Shown here: piece by piece, positions 17,303 through 25,963 of the stretch
How the letters are laid out: the number at the start of each line of letters is the position of its first letter
How positions within the stretch are numbered: position 1 is the first letter of the stretch
Source: Halomonas gemina
Lineage (GTDB): Bacteria > Pseudomonadota > Gammaproteobacteria > Pseudomonadales > Halomonadaceae
DNA: 64,000 bases
Direction: 5' to 3'
NCBI RefSeq assembly: GCF_023554995.1
Contig: NZ_JAMJPK010000011.1
Location: 20,122 to 84,121, forward strand
Program-made: the position numbers and the translations under genes
The notes under the pieces: model-generated
Database searches by the model: none
Told to the model about the DNA's origin: nothing
The model's input: the letters and a program-made list of their open reading frames with translations, nothing else

Positions 17303-18355
17303 TTACCCTTCCTGGCGGGTCTCCAGCTGGCCATGCCAGGGCCGCATGGCCAGGATCTCGTCGAACCACTGCAGCGGCTCGGGCTCGATGGCCTCCTCCG
17401 GCAGTGGTGCCAGCGCGACCAGCTGCCAGCTGCTGGCCTCCAGCGATTCGCGCAGCCGGCCATAGTCCACCGGGATGTTGGCCGCGGCCTTGTTCGCCTG
17501 CAGCTGGCCGAGCGCCTCCAGCAGGTCGTCCATGCCGTTCTCCTGCTCCTCGAGAGGCTCAAAGGACTGCACGTAGAGACGCTCACCCTCCTGGCCCACC
17601 TTCACCGGCATGTCGATGATGTTGACCCGCTCGCCGACCTCGATGCGCGAGAAGAGCGCCTCGATGGTCTCCGGCATCATGCGGATGCAGCCGCGGCTGG
17701 CGCGCATGCCGATGCCGTCCGGGCGGTTGGTGCCGTGGATCAGGTAGCCCGGGATGTCGAGCATGATGGCGTGCTGGCCCAGCGGATTGTCCGGCCCGGG
17801 CGGCACCACCTCGGGCGGCGGTTCACCGTTCTCCCTGGCCTCCTGGCGGACCGATTCGGGCGGGTACCAGGCCGGATCCTTGAGCTTCATGGTGGTCTCG
17901 GTCACGCCCAGCGGCGTGTTGAAGCCCTCCCGGCCGATGCCGATGGGATAGGTCTCCACCCGGGGCGTCTCGCCCTCGGCGGTATCCGGGTAGTAGTAGA
18001 GGCGCAGCTCGGCCACGTTGATCACCACGCCCTCGCGCTTTGCCGGCGGCAGGATGTAGCGTGCCGGAATCACCACCTCGGTGCCCGGGTCGGGCGCCCA
18101 GAGGCTGACCTCCGGGTTGGCGTTGCGGATCTCCTCGTAGCCGACATTGTGCTCGCGGGCGATGTCGAGCAGGGTCTGCCCCTTGCTCGTCTCGACGGTA
18201 TAGACCTCGCCGACCATGTTGCCTGCCTCGGGCAGCGGGTAGTGGCCACGAGGCCACTCCTCTTCGGCCAGGGCAACCGCCGGCAGGAGCAGGAAGAGGG
18301 ACAGGACCAGGGGACGGCAGCGCCTGGCCAGGGGAGAGATCACGGAAGGGGTCAT
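17303..18355 (-). CDS. L,D-transpeptidase (YkuD) with LysM domain
   Basis: About 350 residues. Signal peptide (LSLFLLLPAVALAE), a LysM-like domain (YTVETSKGQTLLDIAREHNVGYEEIRNANP), then YkuD catalytic domain with PIGIGREGFNTPLGV and the active-site motif HGTNRPDGIGMRASRGCIRM, containing the catalytic Cys. A C-terminal extension of about 100 residues follows. It would cross-link peptidoglycan or attach lipoprotein in the periplasm. ATG 18355 is nine bases after GAGG. An ATG three codons upstream is possible. Confidence 0.93.
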   Translation of the reverse strand: MTPSVISPLARRCRPLVLSLFLLLPAVALAEEEWPRGHYPLPEAGNMVGEVYTVETSKGQTLLDIAREHNVGYEEIRNANPEVSLWAPDPGTEVVIPARYILPPAKREGVVINVAELRLYYYPDTAEGETPRVETYPIGIGREGFNTPLGVTETTMKLKDPAWYPPESVRQEARENGEPPPEVVPPGPDNPLGQHAIMLDIPGYLIHGTNRPDGIGMRASRGCIRMMPETIEALFSRIEVGERVNIIDMPVKVGQEGERLYVQSFEPLEEQENGMDDLLEALGQLQANKAAANIPVDYGRLRESLEASSWQLVALAPLPEEAIEPEPLQWFDEILAMRPWHGQLETRQEG

Positions 18356-18542
18356 GGTGTGCATGGCCTCGGGGATGTCATCGGGGAAAGGGACTCTTTG
18401 TGAACAGTGTTTCATGGCACCTTCGCCACGGCAACTGGGAGCGAGGCAGGCCCGCCATCCGCATGCCACAAGAGGAGCACCTGCTAACCGGTGCTAGCGC
18501 AGCACGCGCCCGACGTCGCGCAGGACGCGTTCGGCCGACACC

Positions 18543-19682
18543 TCATGAGCGCGCCTTGATCCAGCGAGTCAGGGCGATCCAGGCCGCGGTAGCCGGCACC
18601 AATGCCAGGCCGATGCCCAGCACCTGAGGATAGCTGTAGACCTGCCAGGCCTCGAGCAGCAGGCGGAAGACCCCGAAGATCACCACGATATGGAAGATGA
18701 AGGCCGCCAGGGCATCCGAGCCGACGACCGTGACCGGGCGCAACCAGGCCGCGGCTCGCGCGCCCCCCGCCAGGCAGAGGGCGAGCACCAGCAGCGCCCC
18801 GCCCAGACTGAAGAGCATGAAGGCGAGCCCCGGCGGGTGCTTGCCGGTGTTGCGGGCGACCGCCATCAGCGCCGCGTCGAGGCCGGGCAACGAAAGCGCC
18901 ACGAACCCCAGCAGCAGCGCCGTACCCACCGCGGCCAGGGCCGGCACCAGGCGACGGCGCAATGCGCCGCGCTCTTGGCAGCGCAGCACTCCCTCACCGA
19001 TCAGCAGGCCGAGCATCACCAGCGGCAGCCGCGAAAGCTGCCCCCAGGTGTAGTGGTCGTCGTCCTCGACGAGGATCGCCTTGAGCGGCTCGATGCCCCA
19101 GAAGGCGACATGGCGTTCCAGCCAGCCGGCCAGCAGCGCCACGGCCAGCGGGGCGGCCAGCCGCGACCAGAGCGGCATCCTGCGCCACAGCGGCAGCACC
19201 CAGGGCAGCCACAGCAGGGCGATGGCATAGAAGCCCAGTATCTCCACCCAGATGGGGAAGCGCTGATAGACCAGGGTGTCGAGGATGTCCTGGGGACCGT
19301 AGAGCGGCAGCATCTCGACGACGGTCAGCACCTTGTACCAAAATAGTACCTCGACCCCACGCAGCATCAGCTTCAGGCGTCGCCTGGACCAGTCGGGCGC
19401 GTTGGTCTTCGGCAGGAAGGCCACCGCCAGGGCGATGCCGAACACCGTGATAAACAGCGACGAGGAGAGCTTGGTGAGCAGGTGGATCGGCACCATCCCC
19501 CACTCCGGCACCTGGCCGATGCCCAGCAGCCCGCTCACCGCGTGGCTGACGATCATCAGGGCGATGGCCACACCCCGCGCGAGGTCGATCGCCTCGACGC
19601 GTCCCTGGCCGCCCGGAAGTGAGGGGCGCTCCCCCAGCCGCTCCTGGATCGCCCGCCACCTTCCGCTGCCTGCCGCCGGCAT
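18543..19682 (-). CDS. DUF1624/HGSNAT-like membrane acyltransferase
   Basis: About 379 residues with around ten membrane helices. The start of the domain, VEAIDLARGVAIALMIVSHAV, is the family signature: an Asp, Arg-Gly and a membrane His on helix 1. The last helices contain GSDALAAFIFHIVVIFGVF. Members acetylate or acylate sugars at the membrane; the acceptor here is unknown. ATG 19682 overlaps the stop of the upstream lipoprotein gene by one base (TGATG), so the two are co-translated. Confidence 0.85.
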   Translation of the reverse strand: MPAAGSGRWRAIQERLGERPSLPGGQGRVEAIDLARGVAIALMIVSHAVSGLLGIGQVPEWGMVPIHLLTKLSSSLFITVFGIALAVAFLPKTNAPDWSRRRLKLMLRGVEVLFWYKVLTVVEMLPLYGPQDILDTLVYQRFPIWVEILGFYAIALLWLPWVLPLWRRMPLWSRLAAPLAVALLAGWLERHVAFWGIEPLKAILVEDDDHYTWGQLSRLPLVMLGLLIGEGVLRCQERGALRRRLVPALAAVGTALLLGFVALSLPGLDAALMAVARNTGKHPPGLAFMLFSLGGALLVLALCLAGGARAAAWLRPVTVVGSDALAAFIFHIVVIFGVFRLLLEAWQVYSYPQVLGIGLALVPATAAWIALTRWIKARS

Positions 19683-20038
19683 CAACCGCCCTCCAGCCGC
19701 TCGATGCTCTCCAGCGTCAGCCGCCGTCCCTCGCGGGGGGAGTAACGAAAGTGACCCTCGACCCGCACGGCCTCGCCCAGATGGAGAGCAACCCGCTCAT
19801 GGGGGAAGATCTCGACCCGGTTGAGGTCCTCATCCTCGATCCAGTAGTGCAGCGGGTCCTCGAAGTGGCGCACCACGCCGCGGGTGGCGACCCGGCTGTC
19901 GTCATGGACGGCGGGATTATTGGCCAGCACCGGCAGGGGCACCTCGCTGGCCGGCGCCTCTCCGCCACAGCCCGTGAGCAGCAGCCCGGCGATCAGCGTC
20001 ACCGCCAGGCAAGCGGCGCTTCTGCGCAACGCTCCCAT
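19682..20038 (-). CDS. Small lipoprotein
   Basis: About 118 residues. A lipoprotein signal (CLAVTLIAGLLLTGC) is followed by a small beta-rich domain with ATRGVVRHFEDPLHYWIEDEDLNR and AVRVEGHFR, resembling an OB-fold like those of small periplasmic proteins. Either of two adjacent ATGs (20041, 20038) may start it; the second is better spaced from GGGGAGG. It is coupled to the acyltransferase gene. Confidence 0.75.
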   Translation of the reverse strand: MGALRRSAACLAVTLIAGLLLTGCGGEAPASEVPLPVLANNPAVHDDSRVATRGVVRHFEDPLHYWIEDEDLNRVEIFPHERVALHLGEAVRVEGHFRYSPREGRRLTLESIERLEGG

Positions 20039-20203
20039 CATGCCTCCCCCGCTGGTCGATGGTCGTCCGACATGGACGACACCGGCGCCAGTATCGCCCA
20101 GGCGCCGCGGCCCCGTCATCGCCAGGGGTATCTCGCCCGGGTGCTTTTCGCCCACCCGGCCTCGGGGTAGGCTGGGCGGGTCCCCCTCCACCGAGAGTCG
20201 CCG

Positions 20204-21358
20204 ATGTCGCGATCCCGCTCCTTCCGCTCACGTTCCCTATGCCTCGGGGCCGCCCTGGCCTGGCTGGCCCCGCTCGCCGCTCTGGCCGATGGCTGCCCCG
20301 CTCCCGGCCAGTGGCGGGTCGCCGGGGGCGAGACGCTGACCACCGCCGGGCTGATGGCGGAGCTCGCCGGGAGCGACGTGGTGCTGCTCGGCGAGCAGCA
20401 TGACCGCCTCGACCACCACCGCTGGCAGCTTCACACCCTGGCCGCCCTGCATGCCCATCGCCCGGCGATGGTGATCGGCCTGGAGATGTTGCCCCGCGAG
20501 GCCCAGCCGGCGCTGGATGCCTGGGTGGCCGGCGAGCTCGACGAGGCGGCCTTCCTCGAGCAGAGCGACTGGCACCGGGCCTGGGGCTTCGACCCCGACC
20601 TCTACCTGCCGATCCTCCACTTCGCGCGCATGCAGCGAATTCCGCTGCTGGCGCTCAACGTCACCCCCGAACTGCGCGGCCGGCTGGCCAGCGAGGGCTG
20701 GGCGGCGGTCCCCGAGCAGGAGCGCTTCGGCATCACGCAACCGGCCCCGGCCCCGCCCGCCTACCGGGCGTCGCTGGAGGCGATCTACGCCGAGCATGCC
20801 AACCGCAACGACGACCCGGCGGACCTCGAGCGCTTCATCGCGGCCCAGCTGGTCTGGGACCGCGCCATGGCCACCGCCCTGGTGGAGGCCGCCGCGGAGG
20901 GTCCGCTGGTGGCGGGGTTGATGGGCGAGGGCCACCTGGCCGACGGCGACGGCGTGCCCTACCAGCTCGACGACCTGGGCCTGGGCAACCATCGCAGCCT
21001 GCTGCCCTGGGCACCGGGCCCCGACTGCCAGCCACCCGCGGCGTTGGCCGATGCCTTCTATGCGCTGGGCGACGAGTCCACCTTCCAGCCCCCCGAGCCG
21101 CCGCGCCTGGGCGTGCTGATCGGCGAGCACGCGGACGGCGTGCTGGTCCAGGGCATCGCCCCCGGCAGCGTGGCCGAGGCAGCCGGCCTCGCCGAGGGCG
21201 ATGTGATCGTCACCGCCGCCGGCCTTCCCATGGCGCGGCCCGCCGATCTCACCGCGGTGATCGGCCGCCAGGCCCCCGGCACCCTGCTGCCGCTGGAGAT
21301 CCGTCGCGACGGCGAGCGCCGGGAGCTGCTGGCGCGCTTCCCGCCCGCCGCGAGCTGA
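20204..21358 (+). CDS. ChaN-family (DUF399) protein with C-terminal PDZ domain
   Basis: A 384-residue secreted protein. Signal peptide to about residue 28, then the ChaN domain: DVVLLGEQHDRLDHHRWQL, VIGLEMLPREAQPALDAW and VAGLMGEGHLADGDGVPYQL. The two His-containing motifs are the haem-binding ligands known from ChaN. A PDZ domain closes the protein (GVLVQGIAPGSVAEAAGLAEGDVIV). There is no lipobox cysteine at the usual place, so it is probably periplasmic rather than lipid-anchored. Haem or iron handling is likely, from family knowledge. Confidence 0.87.
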   Translation: MSRSRSFRSRSLCLGAALAWLAPLAALADGCPAPGQWRVAGGETLTTAGLMAELAGSDVVLLGEQHDRLDHHRWQLHTLAALHAHRPAMVIGLEMLPREAQPALDAWVAGELDEAAFLEQSDWHRAWGFDPDLYLPILHFARMQRIPLLALNVTPELRGRLASEGWAAVPEQERFGITQPAPAPPAYRASLEAIYAEHANRNDDPADLERFIAAQLVWDRAMATALVEAAAEGPLVAGLMGEGHLADGDGVPYQLDDLGLGNHRSLLPWAPGPDCQPPAALADAFYALGDESTFQPPEPPRLGVLIGEHADGVLVQGIAPGSVAEAAGLAEGDVIVTAAGLPMARPADLTAVIGRQAPGTLLPLEIRRDGERRELLARFPPAAS

Positions 21359-21504
21359 GCGCCGGGCACGGCGGGGCGCTGGCCTCGCTTGAGCGTCTCG
21401 CCGTCGGTCGGGAGCGGCTATGCTGAACGCATGGAGCGCACCATCCACAGAAGGGAGGCAATCATTGTCGTTCCCGGCCCACCGTGGCCGAAGGAGGAAG
21501 TGTC

Positions 21505-21975
21505 ATGAGCATGCCCATGACGATACGGGAGTACCTCCGAGCCTGTGATATCGACTTCGAGGAGGTCCCCCACCCGCGCGAAGTGACGACCAGCCGCATC
21601 GCCCAACAGGCCCATATCGCCGGCAACCAGCTGGCCAAGGCGGTCATGCTGCACGGCAATGCGGGCTACCGCCTGGCCGTGGTCCCCAGCACCTGCGATG
21701 CCGACATCGAGCGGCTCTCGGCGCTCTTCCACGAGAAGGTCGAGCTCGCCTCGGAGGACGAGATCGCCGACTGCTTCAAGGACTGCGACCCCGGCGCCAC
21801 CACCCCGGTGGGTCAGGCCTACGGCCTGCAGGTCTACATCGATGACCTGCTGCGCCACCAGCCCGACATCTACTTCGAGGCCGGTGACCACGAGACCCTG
21901 GTACACATGAGCGGCAGCGAGTTCGACCGACTGATGACCGCCAGCCCGCACGGCCACATCAGCCGCCACCACTGA
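21505..21975 (+). CDS. YbaK/EbsC-family aminoacyl-tRNA deacylase
   Basis: A 156-residue editing-domain protein: CDIDFEEVPHPREVTTSRIAQ, GNQLAKAVMLHGNAGYRLAVVP, then CDPGATTPVGQAYGLQVYID with the GxxxP loop of the family. The conserved Lys (QLAKAV) is present. These proteins clear mischarged tRNA, for example Cys-tRNA(Pro). ATG 21505 follows AGGAGG; the upstream in-frame start is not needed. It is followed by a stem-loop. Confidence 0.87.
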   Translation: MSMPMTIREYLRACDIDFEEVPHPREVTTSRIAQQAHIAGNQLAKAVMLHGNAGYRLAVVPSTCDADIERLSALFHEKVELASEDEIADCFKDCDPGATTPVGQAYGLQVYIDDLLRHQPDIYFEAGDHETLVHMSGSEFDRLMTASPHGHISRHH

Positions 21976-21990
21976 GCCCCTGAAGGCAAC

Positions 21991-22021
21991 ACGGGCCGCG
22001 ACCGAGAGGTTCGCGGCCCGT
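21991..22021 (+). terminator. Hairpin after the YbaK-like gene
   Basis: ACGGGCCGCGA and TCGCGGCCCGT are perfectly complementary around a 9-base loop. There is no clear T-tract, so termination may be weak or Rho-assisted. Confidence 0.5.
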
Positions 22022-22103
22022 CGACGTTCTCGCAACCCGCGGCCACGACAGGCATCATGGGCGCCCCTGCCCCATCCATCGTCCACGAGGTTGACCACCG
22101 CCG

Positions 22104-22511
22104 ATGAGAATCCTGATTCGTACCTTCTTCCGCGGCCTGCGCCTGGTGCTGGCGCCGGTCATGCTGGCCTCCGAGAAGCTCTCCACCCCCCAGGCCATCC
22201 AGCGCAGCCCCGAGGCGCAGGCCCGGGTCGACGAGGCCTGCCGCAACCTGGCGCTCTACCAGTTCCGCAGCTGCCCCTTCTGCATCAAGGTGCGCAAGGA
22301 GATCGCCCGCCTGGGCCTGGAGATCGAGCTGCGCGACGCTCAGCACGACCCCGATCACCGCCGCGAGCTCGCCGAGAGTGGCGGGCGGGTCAAGGTGCCC
22401 TGCCTGAAGATCGCCCACGACGACGGCCCGACCGAGTGGCTCTACGAATCCGACGATATCAACGCCTGGCTGCACCGTCGCTTCGCCACGGCCGAGGCCC
22501 AGGCCGCCTGA
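22104..22511 (+). CDS. Glutaredoxin-like protein
   Basis: A 135-residue protein. After about 50 residues comes a thioredoxin-fold domain with the redox motif RSCPFCIKVRKEI (CPFC) and the cis-proline segment GRVKVPCLKI. DDINAWLHRRF then closes the fold. This matches glutaredoxin or the N-terminal half of a glutathione transferase. The N-terminal extension contains a hydrophobic stretch (LRLVLAPVMLA) that may associate with the membrane. It stands alone upstream of the ClC gene. Confidence 0.85.
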   Translation: MRILIRTFFRGLRLVLAPVMLASEKLSTPQAIQRSPEAQARVDEACRNLALYQFRSCPFCIKVRKEIARLGLEIELRDAQHDPDHRRELAESGGRVKVPCLKIAHDDGPTEWLYESDDINAWLHRRFATAEAQAA

Positions 22512-22598
22512 CCCGCCGCGCCCGGAAGGGCGCACAGGCAACTGCCGGCAGGCGGGGCGGCACTTGCCCTGCGCCGAGGGGCCGCCTACACCTTGGGG

Positions 22599-24362
22599 AT
22601 GGACACCCTTCCGCTACGCCCCGCTTCCGGTCGCGGTCCGCTAGCCGTCGTCCGCTTCCTGGGCCTGGTGCTCCTGGGGGCCATCCTCGGCGCCATCGCC
22701 GCCCTCGCCGCCGTGGCCTTCGTCAGCGCGGTGCTGGCCCTCAATGACCTGCTGCTGATCTCGCCGCGCAGCCGCATGATGTTCGACCACCCGGGCCTGC
22801 TGCTGGCCGCCACCGTCGCGGTGCCGGCGCTCGGCGGCCTGGTGGTGGGCCTGCTGCACCGCGCGATCCCCGAGGGGCGCCCCCATGCCCCGGCCGACGT
22901 GATCGCCGCGGTGCAGACCCGCCGCGGCCGGCTGCCGCCCCGGGCCGGAGGGCTGTCGGCGCTGAGCGCGCTGGTTTCGCTGGGCGCCGGGGCCTCGGTG
23001 GGCCAGTACGGTCCCCTGGTGCACCTGGGCGCCACCCTGGGCTCGCTGGGCGCACGGCTGCTGCGCCTGGGGCGCTCCGACGACAACATCACCATCGCCT
23101 GCGGGGTGGCCGCGGCAATCGCCACCGCCTTCAACGCCCCCCTGGCGGGCATCGTCTTCGCCCACGAGGTGGTGCTGCGCCACTACGCGCTGCGCGCCTT
23201 CGCCCCGGTCGCCGCGGCGGCCCTCGTCGGCTACGTGATCGCCACCAATGTGCTCGACCGCGGCGCCCTATTCCATGTCGCCGACACCGCCGTGCCCCGC
23301 CCCTGGGAGTTCGTGGCCTTCCTCGCCATCGGCGGACTGGGGGCGCTGGTCGCCGGGGCCTACATGCACACCATCCTCGGCGTCACGCGCCTGGCCGGCA
23401 CCCTGAGGCTTGCCCCGCCGCTGCGCCCTGCGCTGGCCGGCGCCCTGCTGGGCCTCACTGCCCTGTGGGTCCCCGACATCCTCGGCATGGGCCAGGAAAC
23501 CCTGCGCTTCGCCACCATCGCCGGCGCCTTCGGCAGCGCCGAACTGCTGCTGGTGCTGGTGCTCAAGGTCGCCGCCACGGGGCTCTGCCTGGGCATGGGC
23601 TTCAGCGGCGGGGTGTTCAGCCCGGCACTGGTCATCGGCACCCTGTTCGGCGCCCTCTGCGGGAGCCTGGTCGGCCAGCTCAGCGGCGCGCCCCAGGAGA
23701 CCTTCGTGTTCTATGCCGTGTGCGGCATGGTCGCGGTCACTTCGCCGGTGATCGGCGCACCCCTGACCAGCCTGCTGATCGTCTTCGAGCTGACCGGCAG
23801 CTATGCGCTGACCACCGCCGCCCTGGCCAGCGTGACCCTGGCCAGCCCCATCGCCGCCCAGCTCTTCGGCCGCTCGCTGTTCGACATCCAGCTCGAGCAT
23901 CGCGGCCTGGACCTCTCCGCCGGGCGCGGACGTGCCGTGCTGCGCAACACGCCGGTGACCGAGCAGCTGACCGAAGAGTGCGTGACCCTGGCGCCGCAGA
24001 CCCCGGTGGCCGAGGCGGTGACTGCCCTGTGTCGGGCCCGGCACGGCGAGGGCTACCTGGTCGATGACCGGGGGCGCTACCTGGGCTGCGTGAGCCTGGC
24101 CGACCTGGAGGCCGCGCGGGAGGCCGCGACGGGGCCGGCACAGGCCGGCGAGGTGGCGACCCTGGCGCGTCCGGTGCTGCACCCGGACACCTCGCTGTGG
24201 GACGCCATGGCCGAGCTGCAGGACGTCACCGGAGAGGCCCTGCCGGTGGTCGACCCCGCCGCGGATGACGCCTTCCGGGGGGTGGTCTTTGAAGCGAGCA
24301 TCGCGCGCGCCTATCTGGCGCACAGCGACGAGCTGAGACGGGAGGAACATGGCACGGGGTAG
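22599..24362 (+). CDS. ClC-family chloride channel/antiporter with CBS domains
   Basis: About 587 residues. The ClC core has the selectivity-filter segments GAGASVGQYGPLVHLGA (GxxxGxEGP-type, with the Glu gate replaced by Gln), AAFNAPLAGIVFAHE and GMGFSGGVFSPALVIG. A C-terminal pair of CBS domains follows (ECVTLAPQTPVAEAV; RPVLHPDTSLWDAM). Gln in place of the gating glutamate is compatible with a channel rather than an exchanger. The solute-binding-protein gene starts inside its last codons (14-base overlap). The start was put at ATG 22599. Confidence 0.9.
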   Translation: MDTLPLRPASGRGPLAVVRFLGLVLLGAILGAIAALAAVAFVSAVLALNDLLLISPRSRMMFDHPGLLLAATVAVPALGGLVVGLLHRAIPEGRPHAPADVIAAVQTRRGRLPPRAGGLSALSALVSLGAGASVGQYGPLVHLGATLGSLGARLLRLGRSDDNITIACGVAAAIATAFNAPLAGIVFAHEVVLRHYALRAFAPVAAAALVGYVIATNVLDRGALFHVADTAVPRPWEFVAFLAIGGLGALVAGAYMHTILGVTRLAGTLRLAPPLRPALAGALLGLTALWVPDILGMGQETLRFATIAGAFGSAELLLVLVLKVAATGLCLGMGFSGGVFSPALVIGTLFGALCGSLVGQLSGAPQETFVFYAVCGMVAVTSPVIGAPLTSLLIVFELTGSYALTTAALASVTLASPIAAQLFGRSLFDIQLEHRGLDLSAGRGRAVLRNTPVTEQLTEECVTLAPQTPVAEAVTALCRARHGEGYLVDDRGRYLGCVSLADLEAAREAATGPAQAGEVATLARPVLHPDTSLWDAMAELQDVTGEALPVVDPAADDAFRGVVFEASIARAYLAHSDELRREEHGTG

Positions 24363-25455
24363 AGGCAACCGAGGGCCGGTGAGCGTGCTGTGGCTGGCGC
24401 TGTTCGCCGCCGTGCCCGGGCAGGCAGACGACGACGCGCTCACCGTGCTGAGCTGGGGCGGGGCCTACGAGCGCGCCCAGCAAGCCGCCCTCTTTTCCCC
24501 CTATACCGCCGCCACCGGCACGCGCATCGAGGTGGCGCAATACGACGGGGGGCTGGATGGCCTGCGCCGTGCCGTGGCCGAGGGCGAGGTGCCCTGGGAC
24601 CTGATCGACATGACCCGCAGCGAGGCCATGGCCGCCTGCGCGGAGGGGCTGCTCGAGCCGCTCTCCCCCAGGCTGCTGGCGCCGGCCCCGGACGGCACGC
24701 CGGCGGAAGAGGACTTCCTGCCGGACGCCTTCGGGCGCTGCGCCATCACCCACAGCATCTTCGCCACCGTGGTCGCCTACCGCCGCGACGCCTTCCCCGG
24801 CACGCGCCCCGACAGCATCGAGGACCTCTTCGACCAGCAGCGCTTCCCCGGCCCTCGCGCCCTGCAGCGCACCCCGGCGGTCAACCTGGAGTGGGCGCTG
24901 CTCGCCTATCGCGTGCCCCACGAGGAGCTCTATGGGCTGCTGAGCACCCGGCGCGGCCTGGACCTGGCGCTGGCGCGCCTGGACGAGCTGGAGGAGATCC
25001 ACTGGTGGCAGGCCGGCGACACGCCGCCGCGGCTGCTGGCCGAGGGCGAGGTGGTGATGGCCTCGGGCTACAACGGCCGCTTCTTCGATGCCATGGTCAA
25101 CCGCGGGGTACCCATCGAGATCCTCTGGGACGGCCAGGTCCAGGAGCACGAGACCTGGGCGATCCCCCGCGGCGCCCCGCATCCCGAGGCGGCCCGCGAC
25201 CTGCTGCGCTTCGCCACCACCACCGAGCGCCTCGCCGACCTGTCGCGCCACATCCCCTACGGCCCGGCCCGTCGCTCGGCGGCGGTACGCGTCACCACCC
25301 ACCCCGACAGCGGCGTGGACATGCGGCTGCACATCCCCACCCATCCGCTGAATGCCGAACGCGCCCTGGCCAAGGACGAGGCGTGGTACGCCCGCACCCT
25401 GGGACGCATCCAGGACTACTTCCGGGCCTGGCTGGCCAAGCGGGAGCAGGAGTGA
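24349..25455 (+). CDS. Extracellular solute-binding protein, spermidine/putrescine type
   Basis: A 368-residue periplasmic protein with a signal sequence (SVLWLALFAAVPGQAD) and the PotD/PotF fold: LTVLSWGGAYERAQQ, DLIDMTRSEAMAACAEGLLEPL, EVVMASGYNGRFFDAM, ETWAIPRGAPHPEAARDLLRF. No permease or ATPase gene is adjacent, so it either uses a transporter elsewhere or has another job. It overlaps the ClC stop by 14 bases and has its own GGAGGAA, so the two are probably co-expressed. Confidence 0.87.
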   Translation: MARGRGNRGPVSVLWLALFAAVPGQADDDALTVLSWGGAYERAQQAALFSPYTAATGTRIEVAQYDGGLDGLRRAVAEGEVPWDLIDMTRSEAMAACAEGLLEPLSPRLLAPAPDGTPAEEDFLPDAFGRCAITHSIFATVVAYRRDAFPGTRPDSIEDLFDQQRFPGPRALQRTPAVNLEWALLAYRVPHEELYGLLSTRRGLDLALARLDELEEIHWWQAGDTPPRLLAEGEVVMASGYNGRFFDAMVNRGVPIEILWDGQVQEHETWAIPRGAPHPEAARDLLRFATTTERLADLSRHIPYGPARRSAAVRVTTHPDSGVDMRLHIPTHPLNAERALAKDEAWYARTLGRIQDYFRAWLAKREQE

Positions 25456-25465
25456 TGCCGTCCAC

Positions 25466-25900
25466 TCACTCGTCCAGGGTCTCCCCCGTGCCCCCCAGCT
25501 CGGCGGGCACGTCGCGCATCTTGGGCAGGCCATCGGCCAAGCGCAGCACCGACTCCTGGTAGTGGACATGCAGGGCCGGCTCGAAGGTCAGCTCGGGAAG
25601 GATCGCCGCATAGACGTCGATCAGCCCCATACCGGGATGCTCGGTCAACACATGGCCGCCGCAGCTGCGGCACCACTTGCGCAGGCTGGCCGGCGTCCTG
25701 TGGTAGCTGCCCAGCGTGTCGGCCCCCTGCACCACCTCCACCGCCTCCGGCTTCCAGAGCGTGAAGGCGTTGACCGGCCCCGCCGACCAGTGGCGGCAGT
25801 CCTCGCAGTGGCAGTAGCCCATGGCCTCCGGCTCGCCGGTGACCCTCAGCTGGACGGCACCGCAGAAACAGGCGCCGTGATAGGTCTTGTCATCGCTCAT
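25466..25900 (-). CDS. GFA-family protein
   Basis: A 144-residue GFA/CENP-V-fold protein: GACFCGAVQLRV, YCHCEDCRHWSAGPVNAF, and the second zinc site KWCRSCGGHVLTEH. Zinc ligands are intact. It is clearly diverged from the GFA protein at 7846-8319. The substrate is unknown. ATG 25900 follows GAGAGG. Convergent with the solute-binding-protein gene, 10 bases apart. Confidence 0.87.
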   Translation of the reverse strand: MSDDKTYHGACFCGAVQLRVTGEPEAMGYCHCEDCRHWSAGPVNAFTLWKPEAVEVVQGADTLGSYHRTPASLRKWCRSCGGHVLTEHPGMGLIDVYAAILPELTFEPALHVHYQESVLRLADGLPKMRDVPAELGGTGETLDE

Positions 25901-25963
25901 GTCACACCTCTCGGGAAGGTTCCTCCGCACAAGGGAGTCCCCTGCAGTGTAGAAGCCCACTGC

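Noticed and set aside
16667..18403. 578-codon plus-strand frame opposite the MscS and L,D-transpeptidase genes
   Set aside because: It spans two well-supported genes and their gap and has no recognisable domain; a GC-driven shadow.
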